From Pyramidobacter sp. (GTDB lineage Bacteria; Synergistota; Synergistia; Synergistales; Dethiosulfovibrionaceae): a stretch of 14,274 nucleotides of DNA. Each line of letters opens with the position of its first letter. Position 1 is the first letter of the stretch. The notes under the pieces are model-generated. The model was not told the DNA's origin and did no database searches. It worked only from the letters and a program-made list of their open reading frames with translations. The position numbers and the translations under genes were made by a program. This document shows positions 5,941-13,122 of the stretch, one piece after another. The stretch lies in contig JAEEUD010000011.1 of assembly GCA_016286835.1 (NCBI GenBank), forward strand, positions 1 to 14,274. The letters are read 5' to 3'.

Positions 5941-7119
5941 ATGCCTCTTCGCGGACTGATCGTGAAAAACTGCGATGTATATGCTCCGGAGCCCCTTGGC
6001 GTGACGGACGTGACCGTGCTGGAAGGCAAGGTCGTCTCGCTGGAGCGCGGCGCGTGGAAGGAACTGCGCCGCGCCGCGTGCGTGGAGTGGGAGGAGATCG
6101 ACGGCACCGGCCTGACAGCCGCGCCGGGACTGGTCGATATCCACTGCCATTTCGGCGGCGCCGGCGGCGAGGGCGGCGCGGTGTACCGCACGCCGCCGCT
6201 GCAGTTGTCCGACCTGACGCGTGCCGGCATCACTACGGCCGTCGGCCTGCTTGGCACGGACGGCTTCTGCCGGTCACTGCGCGAACTGCTGATGAAGACG
6301 CGCGCGCTGTGCGACGAAGGCATCTCCGCGTGGATGTGGACAGGGTCGTATCAGATCCCCGGTCCGACGCTGACGGGAGACGTAGCAAGCGATCTGCTGC
6401 TGATCGACAAGGTGATCGGCCTGAAAGTCGCGATGTCCGATCACCGCGCTTCGCAGGTGAGCGTGCAGACGTTGCAGGACTACGCGGCGCAGTCGCGGGT
6501 CGGCGGCATCATGGCCGGCAAGGGCGGCGCGGTGATGGTCCACATCGGCGAGGGCGAAAAACGTCTGGAGCCGTTCCTGCGTGTGGAGCGCAGCAGCGAC
6601 ATTCCCCTGAAGCAGTTCATCCCCACGCACCTCAACCGCTCCGAAAACGTGCTGGAGCAGGCGATCGCCTACGGCCGGCAGGGCGGCAGGATCGACATCA
6701 CTTCCGGCGTGTCGGAGAAGTGCTTCTTCCCCGGCGCTGTAAAGCCGAGCCGGGCCGTGGCCCGGGCGCTGGACGCCGGCGTGCCGCTTGGGAACGTGAC
6801 GATGAGCTCCGACGGCAACGGCGTGATGACGCGCTTGCTCGAAAACGGCGAAAAACAGCCGCTGATGGCACCTGTCGGCTCGCTTGCAGAGGAGTTCTTC
6901 GACATGATCCGCGAAGGGCTCGGCGTGGAAACGGCCGTCCGCGTCTGCTCGACCAACCCTGCCGCCGCCGTCGGACTGAGCGGCAAGGGACGGCTGGCCG
7001 AAGGCGGCGACGCCGACCTGATCCTGTTCCCGCGCGATCTGACGCTGGCAAAGGTCATCGCCAAAGGGCGCGTGCTGGTCGACGGTGACAAATTCGTCAA
7101 AGGAATGTTCGAACGGTGA
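5941..7119 (+). CDS. iadA: Isoaspartyl dipeptidase (beta-aspartyl peptidase, M38)
   Basis: IadA hydrolyses beta-aspartyl dipeptides formed when damaged (isomerised or deamidated) proteins are degraded, releasing aspartate. The 392-residue amidohydrolase is nearly the length of E. coli IadA and reads like it throughout. All metal and catalytic residues I know from E. coli have counterparts: H68 and H70 in DIHCH, the carbamylated lysine K162 in GLKVAMSDHR, H201, H230 in PTHLNR, and catalytic D291 in SSDGNG. Also conserved are GGGxEGG-like GGAGGEGG, RTPPLQLSDL, GLLGTDG and EGISAWMWTGSY. ATG 5941 is preferred over an in-frame ATG at 5896 (which overlaps the MBL stop region) because GGAAAGGAAG precedes it. 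It ends the four-gene group; only a weak 5-bp hairpin (7122-7135) follows. Confidence 0.95.
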   Translation: MPLRGLIVKNCDVYAPEPLGVTDVTVLEGKVVSLERGAWKELRRAACVEWEEIDGTGLTAAPGLVDIHCHFGGAGGEGGAVYRTPPLQLSDLTRAGITTAVGLLGTDGFCRSLRELLMKTRALCDEGISAWMWTGSYQIPGPTLTGDVASDLLLIDKVIGLKVAMSDHRASQVSVQTLQDYAAQSRVGGIMAGKGGAVMVHIGEGEKRLEPFLRVERSSDIPLKQFIPTHLNRSENVLEQAIAYGRQGGRIDITSGVSEKCFFPGAVKPSRAVARALDAGVPLGNVTMSSDGNGVMTRLLENGEKQPLMAPVGSLAEEFFDMIREGLGVETAVRVCSTNPAAAVGLSGKGRLAEGGDADLILFPRDLTLAKVIAKGRVLVDGDKFVKGMFER

Positions 7120-7172
7120 AGCCAAATTCTTTTGGACCAAACGCATGAGCAATTAGGTAAATTTTGTTTCGA

Positions 7173-7201
7173 TTGACAGAACTCGCTTTTGAGCTTATAA
7201 T
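7173..7201 (+). promoter_or_regulatory. Perfect-consensus sigma-70 promoter of the antiporter gene
   Basis: TTGACA (7173-7178), exactly 17 bases, then TATAAT (7196-7201): a full match to both boxes at optimal spacing. Transcription should start near 7208, leaving a leader of about 108 bases. Confidence 0.92.
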
Positions 7202-7207
7202 AATAAT

Positions 7208-7315
7208 AAACTAAACGGCGCAGCGCCGCTGGCTTGAATGGCGGCTCGTCCGCCGGACGGTTTGTTCCGGTCCATGCGGATCGGTTATTCATTTCGTTTC
7301 GGGAGGCTGGTTTTT
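7208..7315 (+). promoter_or_regulatory. Structured 5' leader of the antiporter gene
   Basis: The leader holds three short GC-rich inverted repeats: CGGCGC/GCGCCG at 7216-7228, GGCGG/CCGCC at 7240-7254 and CCGGA/TCCGG at 7253-7270. The second and third share bases 7253-7254, so they compete slightly. GGGAGG at 7301-7306 is the ribosome site. No known riboswitch class is recognisable by eye, and no terminator-like T-run follows the hairpins; any control would more likely be translational. An in-frame ATG at 7238 lacks a ribosome site. Confidence 0.4.
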
Positions 7316-8722
7316 ATGGCAGAGAAAGTTGCAAAGCCGCACAAGGAAGTAGGCTTTGGCGGAGCCGTGCTGATCATGCTCATGATCCTCGCGATCATGG
7401 TCGCAGGCAAGCTGTTCATGAACTTCGACACGGGCATGCTGTGCCTGATCGTCGCCGTCGCGACAACGTGCGTGTTCGTGTTCATCTACGGGTTCTCGTG
7501 GGATTACATGTTCAAGGAAGGCGTCATTCCGATGGTTGCCCGCGCTTCGGGCGCCATTCTGATCCTCCTTATCGTCGGCCCGATGATCGCCATCTGGATG
7601 GCCGGCGGCACCGTTCCGTATCTGATCAAGGTCGGCCTGTCGATCCTCAAGCCCAGCACGTTCCTCGTCTCGGCTTCGATCATCTGCGCTATCTCGTCGG
7701 TCCTTACCGGAACCTCGTGGGGCTCGGCGGCCACGTTCGGCGTCGCCCTCATGGGCATCGGCCACGGCCTCGGCATCAACCCCGCCGCGACGGCCGGCGC
7801 CGTCATCGCCGGCAGCTACTTCGGCGACAAGGTCAGCCCCATTTCTGACACCACCGTCCTTGCGGCCGCGACGGCCGAGTGCGACATCATGGATCACATC
7901 AAGTCGATGATGTGGACCACGCTGCCTGCATTCGCGATCGGTCTGGCTGTGTACGCCTACGTCGGTTCCTCCAGCGCCACGGAGATGGACATGACCCGCA
8001 TCAACGAGATCGTCGGCGCGATCGAGAAATCGTACAAGCTCACGCCGCTCGTCCTCATCCCCGCCGCCGTCATGCTCGTGCTTTCGTACATGGGCAAGCC
8101 CACGATCCCCGTGCTCTGGGCCTCGATGATCTCCGCCGTTCCGTTCGCGATGATGCAGGGCCACTCGCTGCCCGCCATCGTCAAGATCATGGCTTCCGGC
8201 CCCAAGGCTGCCACTGGTATCAAGCTGGTCGATAACCTGCTCAGCCGCGGCGGACTGTCGTTCATGTCCGGCTCGGTCGTCGTCGTGTTCTTCGCCTACA
8301 TCTTCGCCGGCCAGCTTGAGTGCACCGGCACGATCAAGGTCATCACCGACACGATGCGCGAGAAGTTCATCAAGTCCAGCGTCGGCCGCCTGATCTTCGC
8401 CACGTCGCTTACCGGTATGGTCACGGCGCTCGGCACGGGCAACAGCTATCTGTCGATCATCATGCCCGGCATCATGTATCGTGAACCCATCGATGAGTTC
8501 GGCATTCAGCGCAAGGTCCTGTCGCGTACGCTTGAAGACTCCGGCACCGTGTTCGTGCCGCTGATCCCCTGGTCGGCAGCGGGCGTTTACATGGCGAACG
8601 TGCTCGGCGTGCCCGTCCTGGAGTACGTGCCTTGGACGATCATGTGTTACGCCGGCTTCCTGATCGCGTGGTTCTACGCGTTCACCAACATCGCCATCTT
8701 CAAGGTCAAGAAGGAAGCCTAG
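7316..8722 (+). CDS. nhaC: NhaC-family Na+/H+ antiporter-type transporter
   Basis: A 468-residue inner-membrane secondary transporter with about 11-12 hydrophobic segments starting at residue 14. Family hallmarks are TGTSWGSAATFGVAL at 131-145, HGLGINPAATAGAVIAGSYFGDKVSPISDTT ending at 180, and a second-half repeat with TGMVTALGTGNSYLSIIMPG. NhaC proteins exchange Na+ for H+; close relatives (MleN) exchange malate and lactate, so an organic-acid or amino-acid exchanger is possible given the neighbours. ATG 7316 is chosen for GGGAGG 9 bases upstream; starting at 7238 would add 26 residues encoded by the leader. Transcribed alone from a perfect promoter at 7173-7201, with a hairpin at 8742-8782. 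Confidence 0.9.
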   Translation: MAEKVAKPHKEVGFGGAVLIMLMILAIMVAGKLFMNFDTGMLCLIVAVATTCVFVFIYGFSWDYMFKEGVIPMVARASGAILILLIVGPMIAIWMAGGTVPYLIKVGLSILKPSTFLVSASIICAISSVLTGTSWGSAATFGVALMGIGHGLGINPAATAGAVIAGSYFGDKVSPISDTTVLAAATAECDIMDHIKSMMWTTLPAFAIGLAVYAYVGSSSATEMDMTRINEIVGAIEKSYKLTPLVLIPAAVMLVLSYMGKPTIPVLWASMISAVPFAMMQGHSLPAIVKIMASGPKAATGIKLVDNLLSRGGLSFMSGSVVVVFFAYIFAGQLECTGTIKVITDTMREKFIKSSVGRLIFATSLTGMVTALGTGNSYLSIIMPGIMYREPIDEFGIQRKVLSRTLEDSGTVFVPLIPWSAAGVYMANVLGVPVLEYVPWTIMCYAGFLIAWFYAFTNIAIFKVKKEA

Positions 8723-8741
8723 CCTGTTTTTGACAACAGTA

Positions 8742-8782
8742 AAAGGACCGTCGCTCCGATTCGTTCGGGGCGACGGTCCTTT
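8742..8782. terminator. Long hairpin between antiporter and aldo/keto reductase genes
   Basis: A perfect 13-bp stem AAAGGACCGTCGC (8742-8754) with GCGACGGTCCTTT (8770-8782); the loop can pair further (CCGA/TCGG). The A-tract/T-tract ends make it an intrinsic terminator for the antiporter gene, though only three T's close it. Confidence 0.8.
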
Positions 8783-8804
8783 GCATAGGGCGGGCGAGGC
8801 TCTG

Positions 8805-8813
8805 TGGTATAAT
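8805..8813 (+). promoter_or_regulatory. Extended -10 promoter of the aldo/keto reductase gene
   Basis: TGG followed directly by a perfect TATAAT (8808-8813) is an extended -10 element; no good -35 is present at 17 bases, which extended -10 promoters tolerate. It lies 40 bases before the ATG. Confidence 0.65.
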
Positions 8814-8853
8814 TACTGAAAATCATGCGATATTCGGAGGATGGGGGACAGAC

Positions 8854-10038
8854 ATGATCTACAGCGATTTTAAGGGCAAAAAACTCTCGCGCCTCGGCTT
8901 CGGCTGCATGAGGTTCGCGAAAAACGAGGCCGGCGAGATCGATCAGGCGAAAGTGAACGCCATGTTCGACATGGCCATCGCCGGCGGCGTCAACTACTTC
9001 GACACGGCCTACCCTTACCTTGACGGCAAGTCTGAGCTCGCGATGGCCGAAGCGCTGAAAAAGTATCCGCGCGACAGCTATTTCGTCGCCGATAAATTCC
9101 CCGGCCATTCGCTGCCGGGGCCTGTGGACAACTCGGCCCTGTTCGAGCTTTCGCTGCGCAAGTGCGGCGTTGATTATTTTGATTTCTATCTGCTGCATAA
9201 TATCAACGAGTGGTCGGTCAAAATCTACGAGAGCGCGGAGTATCACATTCTTCCCGTTCTGCTCAGGAAAAGGGAAGAGGGCAAGATCCGTCATCTTGGT
9301 TTTTCCTTCCACGGCAGCGCGAGGATGCTCGAAGAGCTGCTTGACAGATACGACGGGGTCTTCGAATTCGTTCAGATCCAGTGCAACTACCTCGACTGGA
9401 CCTTGCAGGACGCGAAGGCGAAATACGACCTCATCACTTCCCGCGGCCTCGGCGTGTGGGTGATGGAGCCGTGCCGCGGCGGCAAGTTGGCCGCCCTTGA
9501 CGAGGCAAATGCCGCGAAGCTGCGCGCCATTGACCCTGCGGCCAGCGACGCCAGCTTCGCGTTCCGCTTCCTGCAGGGGCTGCCGAACGTGAAGGTGATC
9601 CTTTCGGGCATGAACGAAGTCGATCAGGTGGCCGACAATCTGCGCACGTTCGAGCGCGAGCGTCCTCTCGGCGAGGCCGAGCGCGCGGCACTGGACGCGA
9701 TCGCCGCGAGCCTGAAGAAAGGCGTGCCCTGCACCGCCTGCCGCTATTGCTGCGCCGGCTGCCCTGCGGGACTGGATATCCCGTTTTTGATCGAGTGCTA
9801 CAACTCGATCAAGGTCGGCCCCGCGCTCAACAGCACCATGCGCCTTGACGGCTTGAGCGTGGACAAACGCCCCGCTGCGTGTGTCGGCTGCGGCCAGTGC
9901 GCACATGCCTGCCCGCAGGGCATCGACGTGCCCGGCGTCCTCGCCGAGCTGGCCGAGCTCTATGCCGCCGGCCCAAAATGGGGCGAAATGTCCAAAGGCC
10001 GCCAGGACAATATCCGCCGTGACCTGAACATGGATTGA
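8854..10038 (+). CDS. Aldo/keto reductase with C-terminal 4Fe-4S ferredoxin module
   Basis: A 394-residue cytoplasmic oxidoreductase (COG1453 type). Residues 1-285 form the TIM-barrel aldo/keto reductase domain with the catalytic tetrad D50, Y55, K81 and H115 (YFDTAYPY, ADKF, LLH). The C-terminus adds a ferredoxin-like module with two cysteine sets: C293-C296-C299-C303 (CTACRYCCAGCP, with extra C300) and C343-C346-C349-C353 (CVGCGQCAHACP), enough for two 4Fe-4S clusters. This suggests electrons enter or leave by iron-sulfur relay rather than NADPH alone, as expected in anaerobes; the substrate is unknown. GGAGG and GGGGGA lie before the ATG. It is monocistronic, flanked by hairpin terminators at 8742-8782 and 10075-10107. 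Confidence 0.9.
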   Translation: MIYSDFKGKKLSRLGFGCMRFAKNEAGEIDQAKVNAMFDMAIAGGVNYFDTAYPYLDGKSELAMAEALKKYPRDSYFVADKFPGHSLPGPVDNSALFELSLRKCGVDYFDFYLLHNINEWSVKIYESAEYHILPVLLRKREEGKIRHLGFSFHGSARMLEELLDRYDGVFEFVQIQCNYLDWTLQDAKAKYDLITSRGLGVWVMEPCRGGKLAALDEANAAKLRAIDPAASDASFAFRFLQGLPNVKVILSGMNEVDQVADNLRTFERERPLGEAERAALDAIAASLKKGVPCTACRYCCAGCPAGLDIPFLIECYNSIKVGPALNSTMRLDGLSVDKRPAACVGCGQCAHACPQGIDVPGVLAELAELYAAGPKWGEMSKGRQDNIRRDLNMD

Positions 10039-10074
10039 GCTAGGTTTAATTCAATTTGTTACACTGAGGTATAA

Positions 10075-10107
10075 AAGCAGCCCTCCGATCGCAACGGAGG
10101 GCTGCTT
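10075..10107. terminator. Bidirectional terminator between convergent genes
   Basis: A perfect 13-bp stem AAGCAGCCCTCCG (10075-10087) with CGGAGGGCTGCTT (10095-10107) and a 7-base loop. It lies between the convergent aldo/keto reductase (+) and Sel1 (-) genes; on the minus strand it ends in TTTTAT, so it fits the Sel1 gene best. Confidence 0.82.
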
Positions 10108-10152
10108 GTGTATGTTCGTTCGCGTCAAAAAGAATTCACCGGTTGATCCGGA

Positions 10153-12210
10153 TCATTGCTTGAGCGCGGGCAAAAGTTTTTCTTCGCCGAAGATTTGCTT
10201 GTAGAGTTTCTCGGCTTCGGCGCGGGCAGCCAGTTTGACTTCCGGTGTCAGTTCTTTGCTGTTTTCGAGAGCGGTAAGGGCTTCGGCGGCTCGCGTTTCG
10301 CCTTCGTCGGCTTCAAGTGCGGCGAGGGCGAACCACTTGCAGCTTTCGGCCAGGTCGCGCTTCACGCCGCGGCCGGCCTGATACAGCGAAGCGAGACTGG
10401 CGGCGCACAGTTCGTCGCCGAGCTCCGCGCCGCGGCGGTAGAGGCGCACGGCGGTCCCCAGGTTCTTCTCTCCGCCGAGTCCGGTCTCGTAGAGTTCGCC
10501 GAGGGTGCTCATGGCGGGAGCATAGTCCTGTTCGGCGGCTAGTGTCAGCCAGTGTACGGCTTTCGCGTAGTCGAGCGGCACACCCTGTCCCATCGCGTAG
10601 AGGAGACCGAGACCGCACTGCGCGGCCGGCATTCCGTGCTGCGCTGCGGGGCGGTACCATTTGGCGGCCAGCGCGTGATTCACGGCTCCTCCGCTGCCCA
10701 GATCGTAGGCCATGGCAAGCTCCGTCTGCGCCTGAGCGTCGCCGCTTTCGGCCGCTTTGCGGAGCCACTGACGGGCCTGCGCCGGATCTTTATCGACGCC
10801 TGTGCCGGCATCGTACAGCCGCGACAGCTGATACATCGCGCCGGCGTGCTTGGCATCGGCCGCTTTGCGGAACCACTCGGCAGCCGTCGACGCGTCCAGA
10901 ACGACGCCTTTGCCGTGCAGGAAGGCGCCGCCGAGGTTGTACATTGCCGCTGCCTCACCGGCCGCGGCGGCCCGGCGGAACCAGGCGACGGCCTTTTCGG
11001 GATCCTTTTCGACGCCCTGCCCCGTCATGCGCATGAGGCCGAGCTGGTTCATCGAGCCGGCGTCGCCGGAAGCCGCGCAGCGCTCGAACAGGCGGGCGGC
11101 TTCGGCAGGATCGGCCTCTACGCCCTCACCGTTCAGATAGAGAAGGGCCAGATCGTGCGTCGCTTCGCCGCTGCCGGCTTCGGACGCTTTTCGCAGCCAT
11201 TCGGCGGCGGTCTTTGCGTCGCGTTCCGTGCCGGCGCCGCTGCGGCAGACGCTCGCCCAGTTGCGCATCCCGTCCACGCTGCCGGCTTCGGCGGCTTTGC
11301 GGAACCAGGCGGCAGCTTCGGATTCGTTCTTAGGAGTTCCCTGTCCTGCGGCGAGCAGGACGCCGAGCCGGTTCATCGCCCTCGCGTGTCCGCCTGCGGC
11401 GGCCTTGCGGTAGAGCCTGACGGCTTCGGTCAGATTTATTTTCACGCCGAGGCCGTTCTCGTAGAGCCTGGCGAGGCCGTCGGCGGCTTCGGGTATCCCT
11501 TTTTCGGCGGCGGGACGATAGAGCCGGGCCGCTTCGGCATAGTTCTGTTCAACGCCGCGGCCGCGCTCGTACAGCGCGCCGAGATTGTACATAGCCGGTT
11601 CGCTGCCGGCTTTTGCGGCGGCGCGGTAGTATTCGGCGGCCTGTGCGGGGTCTTCGCGAACGCCGCGGCCGTGATCGTACATCGCACCGAGGCTGTTCAG
11701 CGCCGCCCCGTTGCCGGCCTCGGCGGCGGCACGGTAGCAGTTCAGCGCCTTTTCGTAGTTGCGGGCCGTCATGCGGCCGTGCTCATACATCTGGCCGAGG
11801 TTGACAAGCCCGCGCACGGAGCCTTTCTCGGCGGCCAGAAGGTAGTATTTGTACGCTTCGGCTTCGTTGGGCTCAACGCCGTAGCCGGATTCGTACGCCT
11901 TACCGAGCTCGAGAAAAGCGTCGGGAAGACCGTTTTTGGCGGCAGCGAGGAAATATTTGAACGCCATGGCATCGTCCCGAGCCACGCCCGTACCCCGATG
12001 GTACATACGTCCCAGGGCGTGCTGCGCGCGCGCGTCGCCCCAGTCGGCGGCCAGACGGAACATCTCCAGCGCTTTGTTCCAGTCGGGCTGAGCGGCGTTG
12101 GCGTATTTCATGCCGAGCTCGAACGTCTTTTCCGGCAGAGCCTCCGGCGCGCCTGCTGCGGCAGGATTCGCAACGCACAGCGCGAGCGCGGCGAATATCC
12201 ATTTTTTCAT
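10153..12210 (-). CDS. Secreted Sel1-repeat (TPR-like) protein with 16 tandem repeats
   Basis: A 685-residue protein with a signal peptide (MKKWIFAALALCVANPAAA, cleavage near residue 19-20, no lipobox) followed by a single helical-repeat solenoid. Residues about 26-59 form a degenerate first unit; residues 60-635 hold 16 units of exactly 36 residues with no insertion or deletion, each close to xAMxxLGxLYxxGxGV then DxxxAAxWxRKAAEAG. A 50-residue charged helical tail (ELTPEVKLAARAEAEKLYKQ) closes it. Sel1 solenoids are protein-protein scaffolds; no enzymatic domain is attached, so a periplasmic adaptor or envelope-signalling role is likely but unproven. ATG 12210 is chosen because GGGGAGG is 8-9 bases upstream and it begins the signal peptide; an upstream in-frame start at 12267 falls in the promoter. 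It diverges from the Rid gene. Confidence 0.93.
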   Translation of the reverse strand: MKKWIFAALALCVANPAAAGAPEALPEKTFELGMKYANAAQPDWNKALEMFRLAADWGDARAQHALGRMYHRGTGVARDDAMAFKYFLAAAKNGLPDAFLELGKAYESGYGVEPNEAEAYKYYLLAAEKGSVRGLVNLGQMYEHGRMTARNYEKALNCYRAAAEAGNGAALNSLGAMYDHGRGVREDPAQAAEYYRAAAKAGSEPAMYNLGALYERGRGVEQNYAEAARLYRPAAEKGIPEAADGLARLYENGLGVKINLTEAVRLYRKAAAGGHARAMNRLGVLLAAGQGTPKNESEAAAWFRKAAEAGSVDGMRNWASVCRSGAGTERDAKTAAEWLRKASEAGSGEATHDLALLYLNGEGVEADPAEAARLFERCAASGDAGSMNQLGLMRMTGQGVEKDPEKAVAWFRRAAAAGEAAAMYNLGGAFLHGKGVVLDASTAAEWFRKAADAKHAGAMYQLSRLYDAGTGVDKDPAQARQWLRKAAESGDAQAQTELAMAYDLGSGGAVNHALAAKWYRPAAQHGMPAAQCGLGLLYAMGQGVPLDYAKAVHWLTLAAEQDYAPAMSTLGELYETGLGGEKNLGTAVRLYRRGAELGDELCAASLASLYQAGRGVKRDLAESCKWFALAALEADEGETRAAEALTALENSKELTPEVKLAARAEAEKLYKQIFGEEKLLPALKQ
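10306..12033 (-). repeat. Sixteen 108-bp coding repeats (Sel1 units)
   Basis: Sixteen in-register units of 108 bp encode the 36-residue Sel1 repeats. The periodicity is at protein level; the units have diverged at DNA level, so this is an old expansion rather than a fresh tandem duplication. Confidence 0.88.
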
Positions 12211-12268
12211 CGCTAAGACCTCCCCGTTCCGGCCGTGCGCGCCGGAAACTTTTCGATCAACGCGCATA

Positions 12269-12298
12269 ATTATACAACATTTATACCAGTGTCGTCAT
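12269..12298 (-). promoter_or_regulatory. Probable promoter of the Sel1 gene
   Basis: On the minus strand a perfect TATAAT (12269-12274) is preceded at 18 bases by ATGACG (12293-12298), a 4/6 match to the -35 consensus. It lies about 58 bases ahead of the Sel1 start. Confidence 0.6.
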
Positions 12299-12318
12299 TT
12301 TTATACCCGGGAACTTGT

Positions 12319-12346
12319 TAGACATTCACTGTTTCCGCGCTATAAT
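12319..12346 (+). promoter_or_regulatory. Sigma-70 promoter of the Rid-family gene
   Basis: TAGACA (12319-12324), 16 bases, then a perfect TATAAT (12341-12346), about 56 bases before the ATG at 12403. It is back to back with the Sel1 promoter. Confidence 0.75.
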
Positions 12347-12402
12347 AGAATCGTTTCAGCATTGTGCAACGTACACCACAATCTATAAAGGAGTCGATGT
12401 CA

Positions 12403-12858
12403 ATGTCTGTTCTTGATCGTCTGAAGGAACTCGGCGTGGAACTGCCGCAGAGCACGCCGCCCGCTGCCGTCTATGTTCCCTGTGTGAGGGCGAACGGCTT
12501 TTTATTCACAGCCGGCCAGACGCCGAAGGTCAACGGCGTCCTTCAATATCGCGGCAAGGCCGACGCAATGCCGATCGAAGAGGCGCAGAAGGCCGCTCGC
12601 ATGTGTGCGATCAACTGTCTGACGATCGTCAACGGTAACGGCGGACTCGACAACGTCGAGCGCATCGTCAAGGTGACGGGTTTCGTCAACTGCGGCCTTG
12701 ATTTCACCAAACAGTCGCAGGTGATCGACGGCGCGTCGAAGTTCCTCGGAGAAGTCTTCGGCGAGAAGGGCGCACACGCGCGCAGCGCCGTCGGCGTGGC
12801 TTCGCTGCCCGGCGACGCGACGTGCGAAGTGGAAATGATCGTGCAGATGAAAGAATAA
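12403..12858 (+). CDS. Rid-family (YjgF/YER057c/UK114) protein, imine deaminase-like
   Basis: Rid proteins are cytosolic trimers that hydrolyse reactive enamine/imine intermediates (2-aminoacrylate in the RidA type) to keto acids and ammonia. The 151-residue product belongs to the longer subgroup with an N-terminal MSVLDRLKELGVELP helix before the usual fold. The catalytic arginine is retained: R127 in ARSAVGVASLP matches R105 of E. coli RidA, followed by CEVEMIVQ. The subgroup's substrate is not established. ATG 12403 is chosen over ATG 12397 because AAAGGAG (12387-12393) is 9 bases from it and only 3 from the other. It has its own promoter and a strong terminator. Aspartate dehydrogenase, an imine producer, is the next gene downstream. 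Confidence 0.9.
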   Translation: MSVLDRLKELGVELPQSTPPAAVYVPCVRANGFLFTAGQTPKVNGVLQYRGKADAMPIEEAQKAARMCAINCLTIVNGNGGLDNVERIVKVTGFVNCGLDFTKQSQVIDGASKFLGEVFGEKGAHARSAVGVASLPGDATCEVEMIVQMKE

Positions 12859-12874
12859 CCCGGCATGAAAGATC

Positions 12875-12921
12875 GGCCGCGGACGCCACCTTCTTCTCGG
12901 GCAGCGTCCGCGGCCTTTTTT
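12875..12921 (+). terminator. Strong intrinsic terminator after the Rid gene
   Basis: A perfect 12-bp stem GGCCGCGGACGC (12875-12886) with GCGTCCGCGGCC (12904-12915), a 17-base loop and six T's. It starts 17 bases after the stop codon. Confidence 0.95.
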
Positions 12922-13012
12922 GCTGCCGGCAGACGACGTTCCATATGAAACATCCTTACCGCTAATACAGTGCCATTCCCGCGCTGTCATAAGATCATAA
13001 TCGAACCGTTAT

Positions 13013-13041
13013 TTGACGCGCTTTTTCTGCCGCCGTATAAT
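13013..13041 (+). promoter_or_regulatory. Sigma-70 promoter of the aspartate dehydrogenase gene
   Basis: TTGACG (13013-13018), 17 bases, then a perfect TATAAT (13036-13041). Transcription should begin near 13048, right at the left edge of an inverted repeat. Confidence 0.87.
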
Positions 13042-13050
13042 GCCCGTCAT

Positions 13051-13098
13051 TGATGAAGAATATTGAGAAAATTCTTTTGTTCGCGAATATTCTCATCA
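13051..13098 (+). promoter_or_regulatory. Inverted repeat at the 5' end of the aspartate dehydrogenase mRNA
   Basis: TGATGA-A-GAATATT (13051-13064) is complementary to AATATTCTCATCA (13086-13098), a 13-bp stem with one bulged A (13057) and a 21-base loop. Each arm contains the self-complementary AATATT. It could be a 5'-terminal RNA hairpin protecting the message, or a two-site operator just downstream of the promoter. No T-run follows the stem, so it is not a terminator. Confidence 0.6.
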
Positions 13099-13122
13099 TT
13101 AAAATAAAAGGAGGAATCCCTT

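Noticed and set aside
7122..7135. CCAAA/TTTGG mini-hairpin after iadA as a terminator
   Set aside because: Only 5 bp, AT-rich, with no following T-run; too weak to call.
7238..7315. ATG 7238 as the antiporter start, giving 26 extra residues
   Set aside because: No Shine-Dalgarno precedes it, while GGGAGG is well placed for ATG 7316; the extra residues do not look like an NhaC N-terminus.
10306..12033. Regular 108-bp periodicity considered as a CRISPR or satellite array
   Set aside because: The period equals 36 codons of Sel1 repeat, DNA units are diverged, and there are no identical repeats separated by spacers.
10552..12216. A 554-codon open frame on the plus strand antisense to the Sel1 gene
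   Set aside because: The periodic appearance mirrors the Sel1 repeats on the other strand; the protein sequence matches no family and the opposite strand has signal peptide, ribosome site and promoter.
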